Source: Toxonevra muliebris (Eukaryota; Arthropoda; Insecta; Diptera; Pallopteridae). Taken from it: a stretch of DNA of 64,000 bases. The position numbers and the translations under genes were made by a program. Below the pieces are notes generated by a model. It did no database searches, was not told where the DNA came from, and was given only the letters and a program-made list of their open reading frames with translations. The stretch lies in the NCBI GenBank assembly GCA_963691655.1, contig OY829329.1, forward strand, positions 81,338,613 through 81,402,612. The letters run 5' to 3'. Below, one piece after another: positions 11,701-23,476 of the stretch. The first letter of the stretch is position 1, and the number at the start of each line of letters is the position of its first letter.

Positions 11701-14700
11701 TAGCCGAAACCATTACCGAAACCGAATATTCGGTCTGACACTACTAATGAGTAGTGCTCTTTATACCTGTCGGGTAATACCCGCACATACAAATGCCCTT
11801 GTACCCGGTTAACCGAAAATGCGGATATTATCCGATCTCACGGGTACCCGGGCATTTCGGTCAAAAGGTAACCGAAAATTTGAGGGTACCCGAAAATTTG
11901 CGGGTAACACCTGAATTCGAATACCCGAAAATTACGGGTAATACTTGAAATCGGGTACCCGAAAATTGCTTGCCTTTTTACAATTATTTTTTTAATATGC
12001 TAGCTAAATAAACTAAATCAAATGTGGCACTACCATACTTTGGGATTATGTTCGTGCAACTGCTACTACTACTTTGTGTACAACTACTTACTACTGTTTC
12101 CTGTTTTCGTTCAGGCGTTTACTCGATACAACCAATATATTTATGTATAGTAGATTTTGTAGTCTCTCAATTTTAAAAGTTTTTTTCAGGCAATCTATTG
12201 GCAACGCGTATTCAAAAACTTGCAGGTACCCGTCGAAGAGGTTAGATAACACAACATCCAGATGGATGTACCATATCAGTAAGCACAAAGAGAAGGAGTA
12301 TTATTACCTCTAATATGGAAGCTTTAACTTTTAATGAAACTCTTAGGGGCAGGCATAGACTGCCAAGGGTATGCGGATGACATCGTCCTCATAGCCTGAG
12401 GTAAATTTAAAGAAACTCTTTGTGACATTATACAAAGAGGGCAAGATATTACTAAGAGATGGTGCAGTTCAGTAGACTTAAATATTAGCCCTGCAAAGAC
12501 TACTATAATTCCGTTTACTAGGAAGAGATCACTCCCGCGCTGGAAAGCAATATCACCAGCCGATGAGGTTATTGGACAAAAGCTAGGGGTAAAATATCTG
12601 AGCTTAGTATTAGATAGTAAACTCACAGGGAAATCGAATGTTGAGTCAGTGACAAATAAAGCCACTCGCGCTTTAATGGTATGCAGAAGGTTAGCAGGAA
12701 AAACTTGGCGATGTAAACCAAGTGTACTGCGCTGGATGTATATAATGATAGTGAGGCCAATCATAACATATAGAACATTAGCGTGGACAAGGAGAACTCA
12801 ACTAAAGACAACGACAGCTAAATAGGAAGCTGTGTTAGGAAGAGTTCAAAGGTTAGCATGTCTCAGTATACCAGGTGCGAATCGAACACCTCCGACTGCT
12901 GCATTGAAGGTACTATTGGAGCTCAGTCCATTACACCTTGTAATAGAGGCTGCCTCCAAGGCAGCAATCGTAAGAGCAACAAAATATAAAAGACTGGCGG
13001 AAAAATCTATAGGACCTGAAAGCCAAGATAACCCTGTCCTGATCTGTCCCCAGGACACAATGGACAAACAGTACAGTTTTGAGAAACACTTTGTTGCAAG
13101 ATTTAGTAGTAAGAACGAATGGGAGGGTGTACACGCGATTAAGTGGTATAATGATGGGTCACGAACTGAGGATGGAACTGGGGCAGGTGTATTTTGGGCC
13201 AAGAACCATACACTCTGAGCCGATCGAGAAATATCCTAGCATCTTTCAAGCTGAAATTCATGCAATCAATATATGTATGCAATTTAACCTAAAGAGGCAG
13301 TACAAAGGCAAGATATTGTTATCATGTCGGACAGCCAGGCAGCCATTCTAGCACTACGCTCCGTTGAGATTACCTCTAAACTGGTTTGGGACTGTTTGAG
13401 CAAGCTCAATCAACTAGGCCAGGACAATAAAGTCGCTCCATGTTGGGTCCCTGGACACGTAGGAATAGAAGCTAATAAACAAGCAGACGAGCCAACCAGA
13501 AAGGCGGCAGCGACTACATTCGTGGGACCTGAACCCTTTCGTAGAATAGAAGACACCTTAATCAGGCAATTACTCAGGCAGGAAGAGATAAACAACAGGC
13601 AAGAAATCTTTACCAACCTTCCGGGACTGAGGCAATCCGAAGCGCTTCTAGGTAACTATAATAAGAGTAGATACGCATTCAGCATTGGTTTTAAACGAAA
13701 TAGTTTGCTGAGAAAAATGAATCATCAGAACATATTTTAATAAAGCTGCTGAGCAGTACAAGATGTTGCTTGAAAAAATAAGATAAATTAATTTGATTTA
13801 GGGTCACAACGGTTACGCTGTATGCCTTAAACACAACTGCGTCGGACGACGGAAAATACTGAATCGCATAAAATGTCGCAGAATTGTGTCGGGCGGGTTT
13901 CTTACCGTCGCAAAATATTTGATAAAAGTATAACATAATAACTAATAAATACCCAACAAACACTGGAAAAAAGTCTTAGTTCTCAATTTGATTTTCAACA
14001 TTGCTTATCATTTGAAACTAAACCTTTTCTAAAATTTGAGAAAATATTTATAGCTCTAACCTTTGATAAATTTCTAATTCTCAATATGATTTTCAGCATT
14101 CTAGTCATTTCAAAATAAACATTTTCTCAACTGTTTTGCACTTGATTTATAACATTCTGGCAGTACATATTGGGATTGTTAAACTATTAATCTCTGGCCC
14201 CAATGTTCAATAATATAAAAGAAAAGTAAAACAAAAAGTGAAAAAAAGTGATGCAACGAACATTTTCAATTTAAATGAATTACAAAAGCAATTTAAAAGA
14301 AAGTAACAATTACTCTGGTTTACAAATTTAAATTTTTGAAAAGTACCAAGAACAAAACATGCTTGGGTGGATAAATTGGGACCTCGTGAATAAAAAAAAA
14401 AACACTTCTCTTTTTTTTCTACGGTAATGATATACAAATATACAGATTGAAATTTAAATTAGAAACTCGTTGAAGCTGATAAACGGCAAATTTAGTTTTG
14501 AAATTGAAAATTTAGTTGTTTCACAAAAAAATTCATAAATAATGTATTTTCATCGAATCTTGGTCAGCTTGAGCTTAAAATGTTCGTAATTGAATGCACT
14601 ATGCATTAAAAATTGTCTTGTCTTTTAATCAAAAATAAATAGAATTTAAAATTGAAAATTTGGAAAAATCTTGAAAAAATTGCAAATTTTTAACTTTGAG

Positions 14701-17700
14701 AAGCTATAACTTAACCATAAACAATCAGCATATCGGTGGAAAAAATATTCAATTACCTTTTTAACAATATGCTGCTCATCTCTTTTCATTTGGACTCCAC
14801 AAGGATTTGAGTGAAACCATACCCCTAAAAATACAATATTATTGCTCGGTAAAAATTCTTCCCATGGAAAAAAGAGAGGTGTTTTTGTGTTCAGGAGGTC
14901 CCAATTTATCCACCAACACATGTTTTGTTCTTGCCATTTTTTGGCTGTAAACCAGTGTAATAAGTTATATTTATTATAATGCATAGAAGTATCTTGTAGT
15001 CGAATCATTTTTCTTTTACTTAATGCATCGGGCACGATATGCTCGCAATTGCATCTTTTTTTCCGCGCCTTAAGTTTTTCTTCCTGTCGATTTGAAATGT
15101 TATTAGATTTGAAAATTTTACATAACGTCGTATAGGTATATAATTTTTTACACACATACGCCAAATCAATTCTCAGGCGACGATAAGTGCTTTCCGCATT
15201 TAACCTTAGAAAAGCAACAAGGGTGACCAGTCGCCCCACTACTTTTTAAAAGCACCGCAAAGAGATTTGCCTTAACTGCATTTAATAAAAATAAGAAACA
15301 ATGTATTTTCTTTGAAGTAAATAAGTGATTTTATAATAAATAAGTTTGATTTTTTCTGTTTAACATTTGCTATTTACATAGATAAAAAAAACTGTTGCCT
15401 TTCTAAGGTTAATGTACAAAGCAAAATTTTTATAATGCCGTGGTTTGCTATCATTATTACTACATTTTGTTTATACATTTATTGAAACCTAGATTCTTTA
15501 TTATTATCATTTTGTATTGTTTTTATATTTTAAAAAATATTTAATTTTAATCCAATCTAACTAACCGAATGCAAAACCTATCAAACGCCTGTGTTTGCTA
15601 CGGCGACTTCTCTGCTTGTATGGTATAGTGATCTCCACAAGTTTAACACCAACAAATAATTCTGCCACGAATAAATGTACACACACATTTTGTTTTCGTA
15701 TGTACATATATGTGTGAGTAAATTGATCGAAACATAAACAAACAAACTCCGCTCGTATTTTAATTTCTCCCTCTCTTCTTCTCTTCTCTTTGTTGGTTAG
15801 AGTAGCACAGTCATGCCGCGCAGTAGTGTGAGCGAGAGAGGAACTGGACGTTACAGTTATCTTACATCTTACGATACAGTTATTCTTACATTTTACACAT
15901 TTAAAATTTTGCCCATACAGTGAGCTAAAATGTTTGCAAATCAAAAGTCAAAACTATTTTTGATTTAATTTCATTAATTTTGTTTTTCTTTTTTTCAATA
16001 GATTAAACAATCTATCGAAAATTTTCTAAATGCAATAGGTGATTAGTTACGTGGATCCAAAACAGGGGCTGTCCAAAATGTCAAAATTTTACCCCCTTCA
16101 TCTCGGCGAGTTTTTGACCGATCTCATTCAAACTTGGTGTGGTAACTGTGGTAACAGAACAGTCCAGTCAAGTTTAAGTCCGATCCATTTTTCAAGTGGG
16201 TTCCCCGTAGTGTATTGGTTTCACACTTGAAATCACTCTCAAATATTTTTAATTAGCTCCAGCAACTGTGCCATCAGAAAGGCATCGGAACCAGCGGTTA
16301 TTAAAAATGATAATTGTAAAAGCCGTATCGGTGCATCATTAGAAGTTCGATAAATTTATCATTTCAAATGCAAAACAAATATTTTTACTATTTGCTGTTA
16401 ATTTTCATAAACTCCTTTAAAATAACCAGATAAAGTAAAAAAAATTAACCTAGCCTTTTTAACCACATAAAACCTAATAATTTTAATTTATTTTTTTGTA
16501 ATTTTAATGCATTTTCAAAGATGCTGTACGAAAAATCTATACATGTTCAAAATGAGTTAATACTCCATTAACATTGAAACCAGTTGTTTATTAAATTTGC
16601 TGCTGTGTCATAAACGATCGGCGAAAAAATTAATCCTACTTTATATTATTTATTTTGCTTCCCCTTATTTTATGCTCATTCTCATCACATACTCCCCACT
16701 CACCACTCCCAAGTATCTCAATCGCAAGTGACCTTTCACATTAACTCTTGATAAGTAAATTGCAGTAAGCATTTCATTGCGTTGGGGTTTCTTTTGATGC
16801 ATTAAGTAAATGTGTGTGTGTGTGTGTGTGTATCATACAGTTTAAGGGAAGGCTACTATTCATGACGATGAAAAATTCGATTGGTTTTTTTTTTTTTTTG
16901 CATCCTTAAAGTGTTTAGAACACGTGGGTGAAAGAATGTTTTCATATCTAAAATATTTTATAATTTACAGCCTGTTGAGCTAAACCGTCCGCCAGAAGGA
17001 TTATTTATAATGTTAAACTTTATAAGAGTTTTTTTTGGTAACATTTTATTTTTATTTTAACCCTTTCATCCCTACTGGGATTTCATCCCAGTAATGTTTA
17101 AAAATTTAAGTCAAGTAGGAGTTATGGTTCCCATTTTACTTGAGTATTCTTTAAAATACTAATGCTGGCTGCAAACGTGCCGATCATGTATATAGCCGCA
17201 AGTTACTTTTTATACAATTCCTTGCTCCAATTGAAAAACTTAACCATAACTATATGGATGGAAGACCCTGAACATATTTATTTTTTTATTTTATTTTATT
17301 GTTTGTATAAAATATTAAAGCTCAGCCAGATTTTTAGAAAAATGAGCGGGACGCTCTACAGCCTTAATGTACATACCCGATTCATATATCGGAGTATTAA
17401 ACTTAATTGTTTTGTAAAAATACATAAGGCCAAGGGTCACGTTAGTAACGTTACATTCGTACACGTATTTTTGCTCACATCTCTGCGAATAATAACTAAA
17501 AGTCATGATTTCAATTGCATATAAAAATGAGTTTCGAAGTTATTCAACATTCACGCATACAATAGCGAATCTAGAAATGCATTCGGTTCCCGCTAAATTT
17601 ATGAAAGATAAAGAATCTTCTTCCCTCTATTTTGTTGTTGTCTTTCTTCTGTTGATACTCTCTACACTTATCGGCACAAATACGACGTAGTACACGTATA

Positions 17701-20700
17701 TAATACATAAGGCTGTGGTTATATTGGGAGTATGCTCGGCGAACACAATGAAATTGTTGTTGCACCGAACACAAAGTGAGAGTCTTTACTCACTCTCACA
17801 TCGAACACGATCAGTGATGATTCGATACAAGTAAATACTCGATACATTTCATTTGATTCAAGTACTTTTTTTACTCGATGCCATACCATAAGCATTTTAC
17901 TTGGTATCAAAAAAAAAGAGTCAATATCGGATACTCGATACTTTAGAAAACATTGATTTATAAAACTGAAATATTGCTATACAATATTTAAGATTGAGAT
18001 TAAACAATTAATAATATAATTCAAAACGCTACTGCAGAATTATTCAATATGCATATTCAAAATATTTTAGTTCATATTGCAATACAGTATGAAAATATTG
18101 CAGTATAGTATTGAAATTCTAGAAAATATTGCCGCCCATGTAGGTAGAATATAATGTATATTGAAACCTTTTCATTAAAATAAAATTTTTTTAACAAGCT
18201 TTAATCTGCTGATTAGTTTTTCTGCTATTATAAATTATCTAGCGACTTGTATCTAAATATAATAAATATCATATAAGTTAACTACTCAACAAATTACAAC
18301 TTCTACTTTACGCCAGGCAGCTAATACGTCATTTTTATATGATTCACGTGTTTCAACTCGGAATATCTCAAAAACGTGATGTATAGGCGAAATACTGAGG
18401 ACGCCATCGTGATACCAATTTCGCGTTGAGTAGTACAATTTGTGTATTTAAACGAGTATTCGATACAAGTACATACCCGATACTTTTTTCCGATATTTTC
18501 GGAGACATCGATACTTTTATTCGATAAAGTGTCAAGTGAGTAAAAGAATCGATACTATGTGGGTATCGAATCAACACTAAGCACGATATGCTCGATGTAT
18601 TGTACACCGAGCACGCCGAGTATTCAGGGTGGCAATGAGTTATTTGTAAAATATTGTATTACTGTATTATTACATACAAAATAGTATTAAACAAATGAGT
18701 ATATTTTGACAAAAAGCAACTCTGCAACGATCTGATGGTAAACCACCTAAACCAAGCACGGCAGAAAATGTTTTGTATTCGTCGAACACCGAGCACCAAT
18801 ATAACCAGGCACTAAGAGAAAAGTTCCGCTATATGCAATCAAGCAGAGACATCTAAGTCGGCTCTCTCACTAAAACTGCGAGAAGTGTACTCTTTGGTTG
18901 ATTGTATGTAACCGAATAACAACTGCATAACTCCGTTTCTTACTGGTTTCGTATGAGTAGAACAAAGGCGCTTTTGCACTCATCCTCTCTCAGTTTTCTG
19001 AAGCTTTTCTCTGTTGATACTCTCTAAATTTATCGGCACATGCACGACGTACTACACGTATATAATACATGAGAGGAAAGTTGCTATATGGAGTTAAAAC
19101 TGCTAGAAGTCGATTCTCTGCTTGATTGTATGTAGCCGATCCCCATATCACTTCGTTCGCTAAACACTAACAACAGCATAACTTCGTTTCTTATTAGTTT
19201 CGTATGAGTGCAATAACAATGCGATTTCCGTTGCAAAATTTTCGATTTACCCTCGCTAAAGAAGTGACGTGAAAGCAGCGTTAGTAACTATGAACTATGA
19301 GTAAATTAGTGAGATTAAAAAAAATTAATAAATTTTTTCGTGTGGTTTCTTTTTACAGACCTTTGGCCATAAGTAGTCTTAAATTGAAAGAGCTATCGAA
19401 TATATGAAAGAGTTGATTTAGAATTCTAACATATAAAAAGAAACATGATTACTAATGCTTAGGCTATATATAAATGGCATTACTCGGTTGAATCTCCTTC
19501 TAAGCTTGGTAAGAATTTGTTGCGAAGTCCCGGTATAAAGTATTACTAATTTTTTGTTAATTAATTATTGTAATATTAACTTTGATATTAAAATTTTTTT
19601 ATCCGTTAAAGTTTAGTATTTTACTTCATTTATATTCATAATTTTTGTTTTGATTGTTTTATTCTTATTTAATTACACAAAAAATTAATGACTAGTGCAG
19701 TTTATAAGATTATTATATCTTGTTGTACTAGGAAATCAAATTAAATAAATAAATAAATAGTAGCTATTATGGCTTCTTATAAAGTTCTAATCCAAACAAG
19801 AAAATTGGCATGAAAGGAGCATGTTCTATTTTAATACTGACAGAGAGTGCCAAGTAATAATTTAGATTGTTGGAGCTTTTCAAAGTATTAGAAATTATCA
19901 AATTGATATGATAAGTAAAAGTTAATTTGTTGTCTAGATGGAAACCAAGAGTTTTATTGTGAGTTCCAAATTCTACTTCGTGATGTCAAATAATAATTCT
20001 AAATGCATTTGTTGATTTATGAGTAAAAACCATAGTTAGTTGTTGACAGATTTAAATAAATATAATTGTGCATCTGTGCTGACGTGGGAAAACTGGTGAA
20101 TTTTTTCCAGAAGAACGCCTTTTTTAAAAGTTCTGGTGGAATTTGTAATTCAAGATTTGGCAACACTGTCTACATGAATACATTTTGAATGTATTCTACT
20201 AACATGTGTATACAGTTAAGGACAAAAGTTTACATACACAACACCGAGTTTTCAGTTTCCATAAAACTAAAGGATCTAAAGGAAAAATTAGGTTTGCAGT
20301 TTTATAAACAATGACTATTTATTTAGAAAAACAAACAAAAATTTACTTCAATAACAACATAAGGGTAAATTCACGACCATAATGATATAAGCACAACTAA
20401 AGCAGCCGGCCTCTAACCGCCCACTTTTTCTGAGAGAAGTTTTTTTTCCTCTCAGAAGAGAGAAAGCATTTTGAAGTTGAGAGAATTTGAATAGAATCTA
20501 GTGTAGCGTCGTTGAGGCGGCAGCTAGCCTCAGAAATTTTTTCCCATACAAATTCATAAAATTCTATGTGTTTATTGTCAAAGTTAAGGCCGGCTGCTTT
20601 GGTTGTGTTTATACCATAACAAAAAATTAACATCACAAATCTCTTCACCAATATGAATCTATCTAAGAACTAAATATTTAGCTTGAACAATAACATTTTA

Positions 20701-21294
20701 TGCCGCTTTCAATATTTAGTGACTATTTGGGCGTCAACAGCTGCTTCTTAAAAAATTTTGTTTTCGTTATTTTAAGTACAATCGTCTTATATAGTAAACC
20801 AATGAATTGAGCGCGATATTTAAATCTAGGGGAGCCAAAAAAAAAAACAGAAAATCGAAATTTTGGACTTAATACGTTTTTGCTCTGAGATACGGATATA
20901 GAAATTTTCTTCCCAGTTTTCATCACCGATTTCTTCTCAGAATCTTCAACAATAATACTGGCGCTAAATAATGACAGTCACGGTTGTTGGCTGTTAACGA
21001 GCAAGTACAAAAATTATGACAATTGTATTTGATAATATGAGAAAAAGAGAACGGAGCGCAGCGCGCCAACATCAGTATAGCAATTCGATATTACAAACAT
21101 TTACCAATTAGTGGAAGAAGTATGAAAATATATTTTTTATGATTGTGTATGTTGAGGCATTACGCCCCTATAATTTAATGAATAAATAAAAAACGTTTCG
21201 AAATATAAATTTATATTACTTTATACTTACAGTTTCTAATATCCGATATAAAAACTGCCAGACCCCTCATACCATCCCCCCGCACAGGTGCCAT
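5751..21294 (-). CDS. AP-2alpha: AP-2 complex subunit alpha (alpha-adaptin), complete, ten exons
   Basis: Large subunit of the plasma-membrane AP-2 clathrin adaptor, which binds PIP2, cargo and accessory proteins. Coding exons on the minus strand: 21294-21231, 9235-9024, 8969-8776, 8699-8036, 7952-7765, 7695-7069, 6997-6715, 6638-6355, 6099-5895, 5828-5751. All introns are GT-AG and the phases agree, giving 932 aa, close to the fly protein. The start [20 protein letters not shown] matches alpha-adaptin and sits alone in a 64-nt exon 12 kb upstream. The N-terminal trunk carries the lysine-rich [10 protein letters not shown] segment used for phosphoinositide binding. A short Asn/Ser/Pro-rich hinge near exons 6-7 is followed by the ear sandwich (exons 7-8) and platform (exons 8-10), with FFARWKNL carrying the aromatic residues of the motif-binding pocket. 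The last intron (5829-5894, 66 nt) is in frame and stop-free. Intron 1 is full of repeats. Convergent with RpI135, divergent from ebi. Confidence 0.97.
9776..9893. repeat. Tandem pair of about 60-bp direct repeats
   Basis: ACTTTTTGGGTTTAAAGG begins at 9778 and again at 9841. The copies stay similar for about 50 bases (TTTAGATGTGAGGGAGGTTC shared), with a 63-bp period. It lies in AP-2alpha intron 1, just before the minisatellite. Confidence 0.85.
10009..10280. repeat. 40-bp minisatellite with a palindromic core, about 6.5 copies
   Basis: Units start at 10041, 10081, 10121, 10161, 10201 and 10241, plus a partial unit from about 10009. Most differ by one to four bases. Across each junction the text ACTACCACTAAA-GG-TTTAGTGGTAGT is a perfect 12-bp inverted repeat with a 2-nt gap, so every period can form a hairpin on either strand. 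No ORF. Located in AP-2alpha intron 1. Confidence 0.92.
10323..10423. repeat. Nested inverted repeat (hairpin), about 100 bp
   Basis: TGGTTTTTACTATGTCA at 10323-10339 is inverted with one mismatch at 10407-10423. Inside, ATTTGCCA (10351-10358) pairs with TGGCAAAT (10365-10372). It may be a small foldback element or the edge of one. No target duplication is evident. Confidence 0.7.
10744..11743. mobile_element. Non-autonomous hAT-type element (MITE), 1000 bp
   Basis: Terminal inverted repeats TAGTGTCCGACCGAA (left) and TAGTGTCAGACCGAA (right, reverse complement) are flanked by the identical 8-bp duplication CTAATGAG at 10736-10743 and 11744-11751. The 8-bp duplication and TAGTG terminus are hAT hallmarks. 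Subterminal regions are packed with CCGAAACCGAAA motifs in opposite orientation at the two ends. An internal inverted pair, ATATCTGTGGTCACAAG at about 10846 and its reverse complement at about 11070, may mark a second nested element. No transposase ORF. In AP-2alpha intron 1. Confidence 0.9.
11764..11970. repeat. Cluster of CGGGTAA/TTACCCG inverted motifs
   Basis: The stretch holds many CGGGTACCCG, TACCCGAAAAT and CGGGTAATA words in both orientations, much like hAT subterminal repeats. It begins right after the hAT MITE at 10744-11743. Termini and target duplication could not be defined, so it may be a truncated element. Confidence 0.55.
12328..13740 (+). pseudogene. 5'-truncated non-LTR retrotransposon: RT C-terminus plus RNase H, broken
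   Basis: Conceptual translation starts just before the reverse transcriptase YADD motif ([13 protein letters not shown] at 12370), interrupted by a stop at 12397-12399 and another near 12823. It continues through the RT thumb into an RNase H domain: [17 protein letters not shown], then SDSQAA at about 13327, then [16 protein letters not shown] at about 13444. The frame changes more than once between the RNase H motifs. RNase H after RT is typical of I-, LOA- and R1-related clades. It ends at [16 protein letters not shown], which recurs in the fragment at 38167-38493. Inactive passenger in AP-2alpha intron 1. Confidence 0.85.
14290..14965. repeat. Foldback-like repeat with about 100-bp inverted arms
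   Basis: Left arm about 14305-14410 and right arm about 14864-14965 are inverted copies of each other, sharing GGATAAATTGGGACCTC, AAGAACAAAACATG and GGTTTACA. Identity is roughly four-fifths by eye. The interior is AT-rich and non-coding. A related ACTAGTTTACAGCCAAAA occurs near 9580, suggesting a dispersed family. Confidence 0.7.
14983..15944 (-). repeat. Dispersed repeat family D, copy 1 (inverted relative to 56612-57478)
   Basis: About 0.95 kb matches 56612-57478 in reverse orientation over nearly its whole length. Copy 1 contains an extra segment of roughly 78 bp (about 15203-15280) bounded by GCATTTA repeats that copy 2 lacks, as a deletion between short direct repeats would produce. 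A 127-codon minus-strand ORF (15944-15561) is interrupted by a stop in copy 2. The element class is not recognised. Confidence 0.85.
16017..16075. repeat. Short dispersed repeat shared with 38587-38646
   Basis: AAAATTTTCTAAATGCAATA followed by GGTGATTAGTTAC and, further on, GGGGCTGT recurs near 38587-38646 in the same orientation with few changes. Downstream text differs. It is probably a fragment of a larger repeat. Confidence 0.7.
16810..16831. repeat. (GT)n microsatellite
   Basis: About ten GT dinucleotides in AP-2alpha intron 1. Confidence 0.9.
17711..18812. mobile_element. PIF/Harbinger-type MITE family H, copy 1, itself interrupted
   Basis: Left terminus GGCTGTGGTTATATTG and right terminus CAATATAACCAGGCAC (reverse complement GTGCCTGGTTATATTG) are flanked by TAA at 17708-17710 and 18813-18815. 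Three-base TWA duplications are characteristic of PIF/Harbinger. Without the nested hAT MITE the element would be about 330 bp, like copies at 23477-23765 and 31931-32239. Interior shared words include ATGCTCGGCGAACAC, GTTGCACCGAACACAAAG and AGGGTGGCAATGAGTTATTT. No ORF. Confidence 0.85.
17812..18579. mobile_element. Non-autonomous hAT-type element, 768 bp, nested in MITE family H
   Basis: Ends CAGTGATGATTCGATAC (left) and TAGTGTTGATTCGATAC (right, reverse complement) form terminal inverted repeats. Flanks are AACACGAT (17804-17811) and AGCACGAT (18580-18587), an 8-bp duplication with one change. The uninterrupted MITE copy at 31931-32239 reads ACACGATATGCTCGGTG across this site, which supports the insertion point. 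Subterminal TCGATAC and CGATACAAGTA motifs are abundant. No transposase. Confidence 0.88.
19291..21230. other. Remainder of AP-2alpha intron 1, no gene seen
   Basis: AT-rich sequence. ACAGTTAAGGACAAAAGTTT at 20215 resembles a Tc1-type terminus but no partner end was found. Near 20395-20650 are pyrimidine-rich stretches and AAAGCAGCCGGC/GCCGGCTGCTTT (about 20398 and 20588), a 12-bp inverted pair. Nothing coding is supported. Confidence 0.5.
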
Positions 21295-23470
21295 TGTTGT
21301 TAATTTATTAATTTTCGCTGATTTTCCTTAAACACACGGGGTAAAAACTTTTTTTTTTCTTTTTTTTGCGGCCCTGGCTCTTTATTTACTGCCAACGCTC
21401 GTTTTTAGTAATGCACTTGTTATTCCCAAAATTAGAATTAAATTTTAATCACACAAAACGCAAAAAATCCACGCTGAGGCAAAGCTTCTATAAGATTGTC
21501 CCTGCTTCCTTTCAGTTTGTTCACAAAAAATAAGATTACTCCTCTGCTCGCTGCAAAAATTAACCTGTTGAATTAGAAAGATACACTTAAATGAAATCAA
21601 CATTTAAATAAAGCAAAAACACCTACTGTTTATAAGTTCATGGCGACGTTTAATCATAATTTTTGGCATTTATCAATGGGTTTTTGTTTCGCTTTTTATT
21701 ATATTAATAAAAGCATACAAAAGAAGAAATAAAAAACAAAAACGGAAATATATCAAGAGCAACAAAATAAAATCTTGTTCTTTTTTTTTCTTCTGTTTGA
21801 CCTCAACGGAAAATTAAACTTTATTTTTTTATCATTTTTCGTTCATATTCAGAAATCAAATTCAATTCAACCAACACAAAGCGTATATTTATTACTCGAT
21901 TATTTTCTTCTGATTGTTGTTTTCGTACTGTTATCTTGCTGACAGATTTTTGCTGTTTTTGTCGTATACGTAAATCATGGAATATTTATAACAAATTAGT
22001 TGTAAAGTATTCACAATGGAATTAAATTAAATGATATTAAAAGTTGAACGCGAAGAAAGAGAATGCATAGTAAAAGCACCGATGACAGAGTGACAGAGAA
22101 AGTAAACAGAGGGAGCGAAAGTGCGTAAAAGAGAAAATAAAGCTGAGAAAGAAAAAACAAAATTGAAGGAGCGCAGAAATCACAACTTATCAATTTCTAA
22201 AACATTCACATCATATTTGTTAAGACATTCTCAGCAAATATCGTAATTATAATAAATAGACCAAAACATATTTGCATAGAAAACATAAAAAACGGCTTTT
22301 TGAATATTTGCATTACACTCGCTCAATTTATTTTCGTATACTCTAATTTATACACTTATTTTTACCCCCGGAAAGCAAATTCCTCCAACTACAAAAATGT
22401 TAAAATTTCCACTTCAAAAGCCATCAATGTTGTCGTTTGCTAATTTTTCCACAGCACAAATTAACAAAAAACGATGTTTAATTTCTTGTTCAGTGCGTTG
22501 TTGTTTAAACATATTGCTTAAACAATTGCTATTTCGCACCGGCTTTTTTGGTTGTGGTTTTGCCCTTTCATTTGTTTCTTTTACTTCTCTGCTTCGTTTT
22601 CCTGTCACGTCAACGCCGTCGATTTTTCTGCTTTTTAACTGCAGCGGCGAACGATGACGAAGTCGAAAAGATTTAAACAAATTTTTTTCAATTTATTTTT
22701 TTATGTTCACACAAAGGAATTCACTTGCAATGAATTGCAATTTCAATATTTTTACTGATTATTTCCCTTTTTATAGAATTATTTTGCATTAAAATGTTTT
22801 GCAAATCAAATTGGAAAAAATTATACTTTTTCTGAGATTACAGCACTGAGTTTTCGGCCCCCTTTACTGCTATTGATGAGACAAAACAGCGTTTTTCGCG
22901 TTTCTGCCTTCCCACTGAATTATGGGCGTAGTAACTGTTTTTCTCTCACTTATATTTTCTATATTTTACTAATTTTTAATTATTTGTATTTATTTTAATG
23001 AATAACCGTGATTATTTCGCAAAAAAAATTTAGCACTGCATCAGCGAAATGAAAATTTTTATCGATTTTTCTTTTACATTAGCTGAAGTGCATATGATGA
23101 ACTAGTATACTGCGAATAAAACACACAGAGTGACACATTAAAAGTTCAACCCGGGATGCCAGCTTTGCATATATAGTCTACCTACAATTGCGGCGTACGA
23201 CGGTCGAGGTTCGGTCGAGGGTAAGTCTTGTTTTAAGACGAGGAAACTTGTTTCTTGAAATGGTGACCTGACATAAAGCCTATTTGATTCTTTCTTTAAA
23301 GTTTTGAGACTAAAACGAAACCAAATTTACATGTGTAAGAAAATGCAGCTTTATTTTAGGCTTTTTACAAATTGACTTTCATAAATAAAAACCGGGTCCA
23401 AATCTCCAAGCATAAAATCTCACACCTAACACGTAATGCTCTGTGTATTGCAAAGAGTTATTTTACAAAA
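21295..23470. other. AP-2alpha upstream region / 5' UTR, no other gene seen
   Basis: Lies immediately 5' of the AP-2alpha start codon. The reverse strand reads AACAATGG at the start. The region contains poly(T/A) tracts and AT-rich sequence. Promoter and noncoding first exon are expected here but no core element can be placed with confidence. Confidence 0.4.
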
Positions 23471-23476
23471 CAGTAA

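Larger units (their letters stand above)
17580..19290. repeat. Dispersed repeat family B, interrupted by a MITE
   Basis: The flanks 17580-17707 and 18816-19290 share words such as TTATCGGCACA, ACGACGTA and CACGTATATAATACAT, and resemble 49985-50600 inverted (GTGCCGATAAGT, ACTACGTCGTG, GCTCGCAGTTTTA-like text). The family is internally repetitive: 18830-19060 and 19070-19290 are partial duplicates. The MITE at 17711-18812 lies within it. Function and class unknown. Confidence 0.75.

Noticed and set aside
12324..12764. 146-codon minus-strand ORF
   Set aside because: Antisense to the RT fragment, which has clear YADD and downstream motifs on the plus strand.
15561..15944. 127-codon ORF with a Cys-rich start in family D
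   Set aside because: The other copy has an in-frame stop and frame differences; more likely chance in a non-coding repeat. Noted under family D.
17056..17100. TTAACCCTTTCATCCC resembling a piggyBac-type end
   Set aside because: No matching GGGTTAA end was found within the next several hundred bases.
20212..20260. ACAGTTAAGGACAAAAGTTT like a Tc1 terminus
   Set aside because: No inverted partner and no transposase nearby; kept only as a note.
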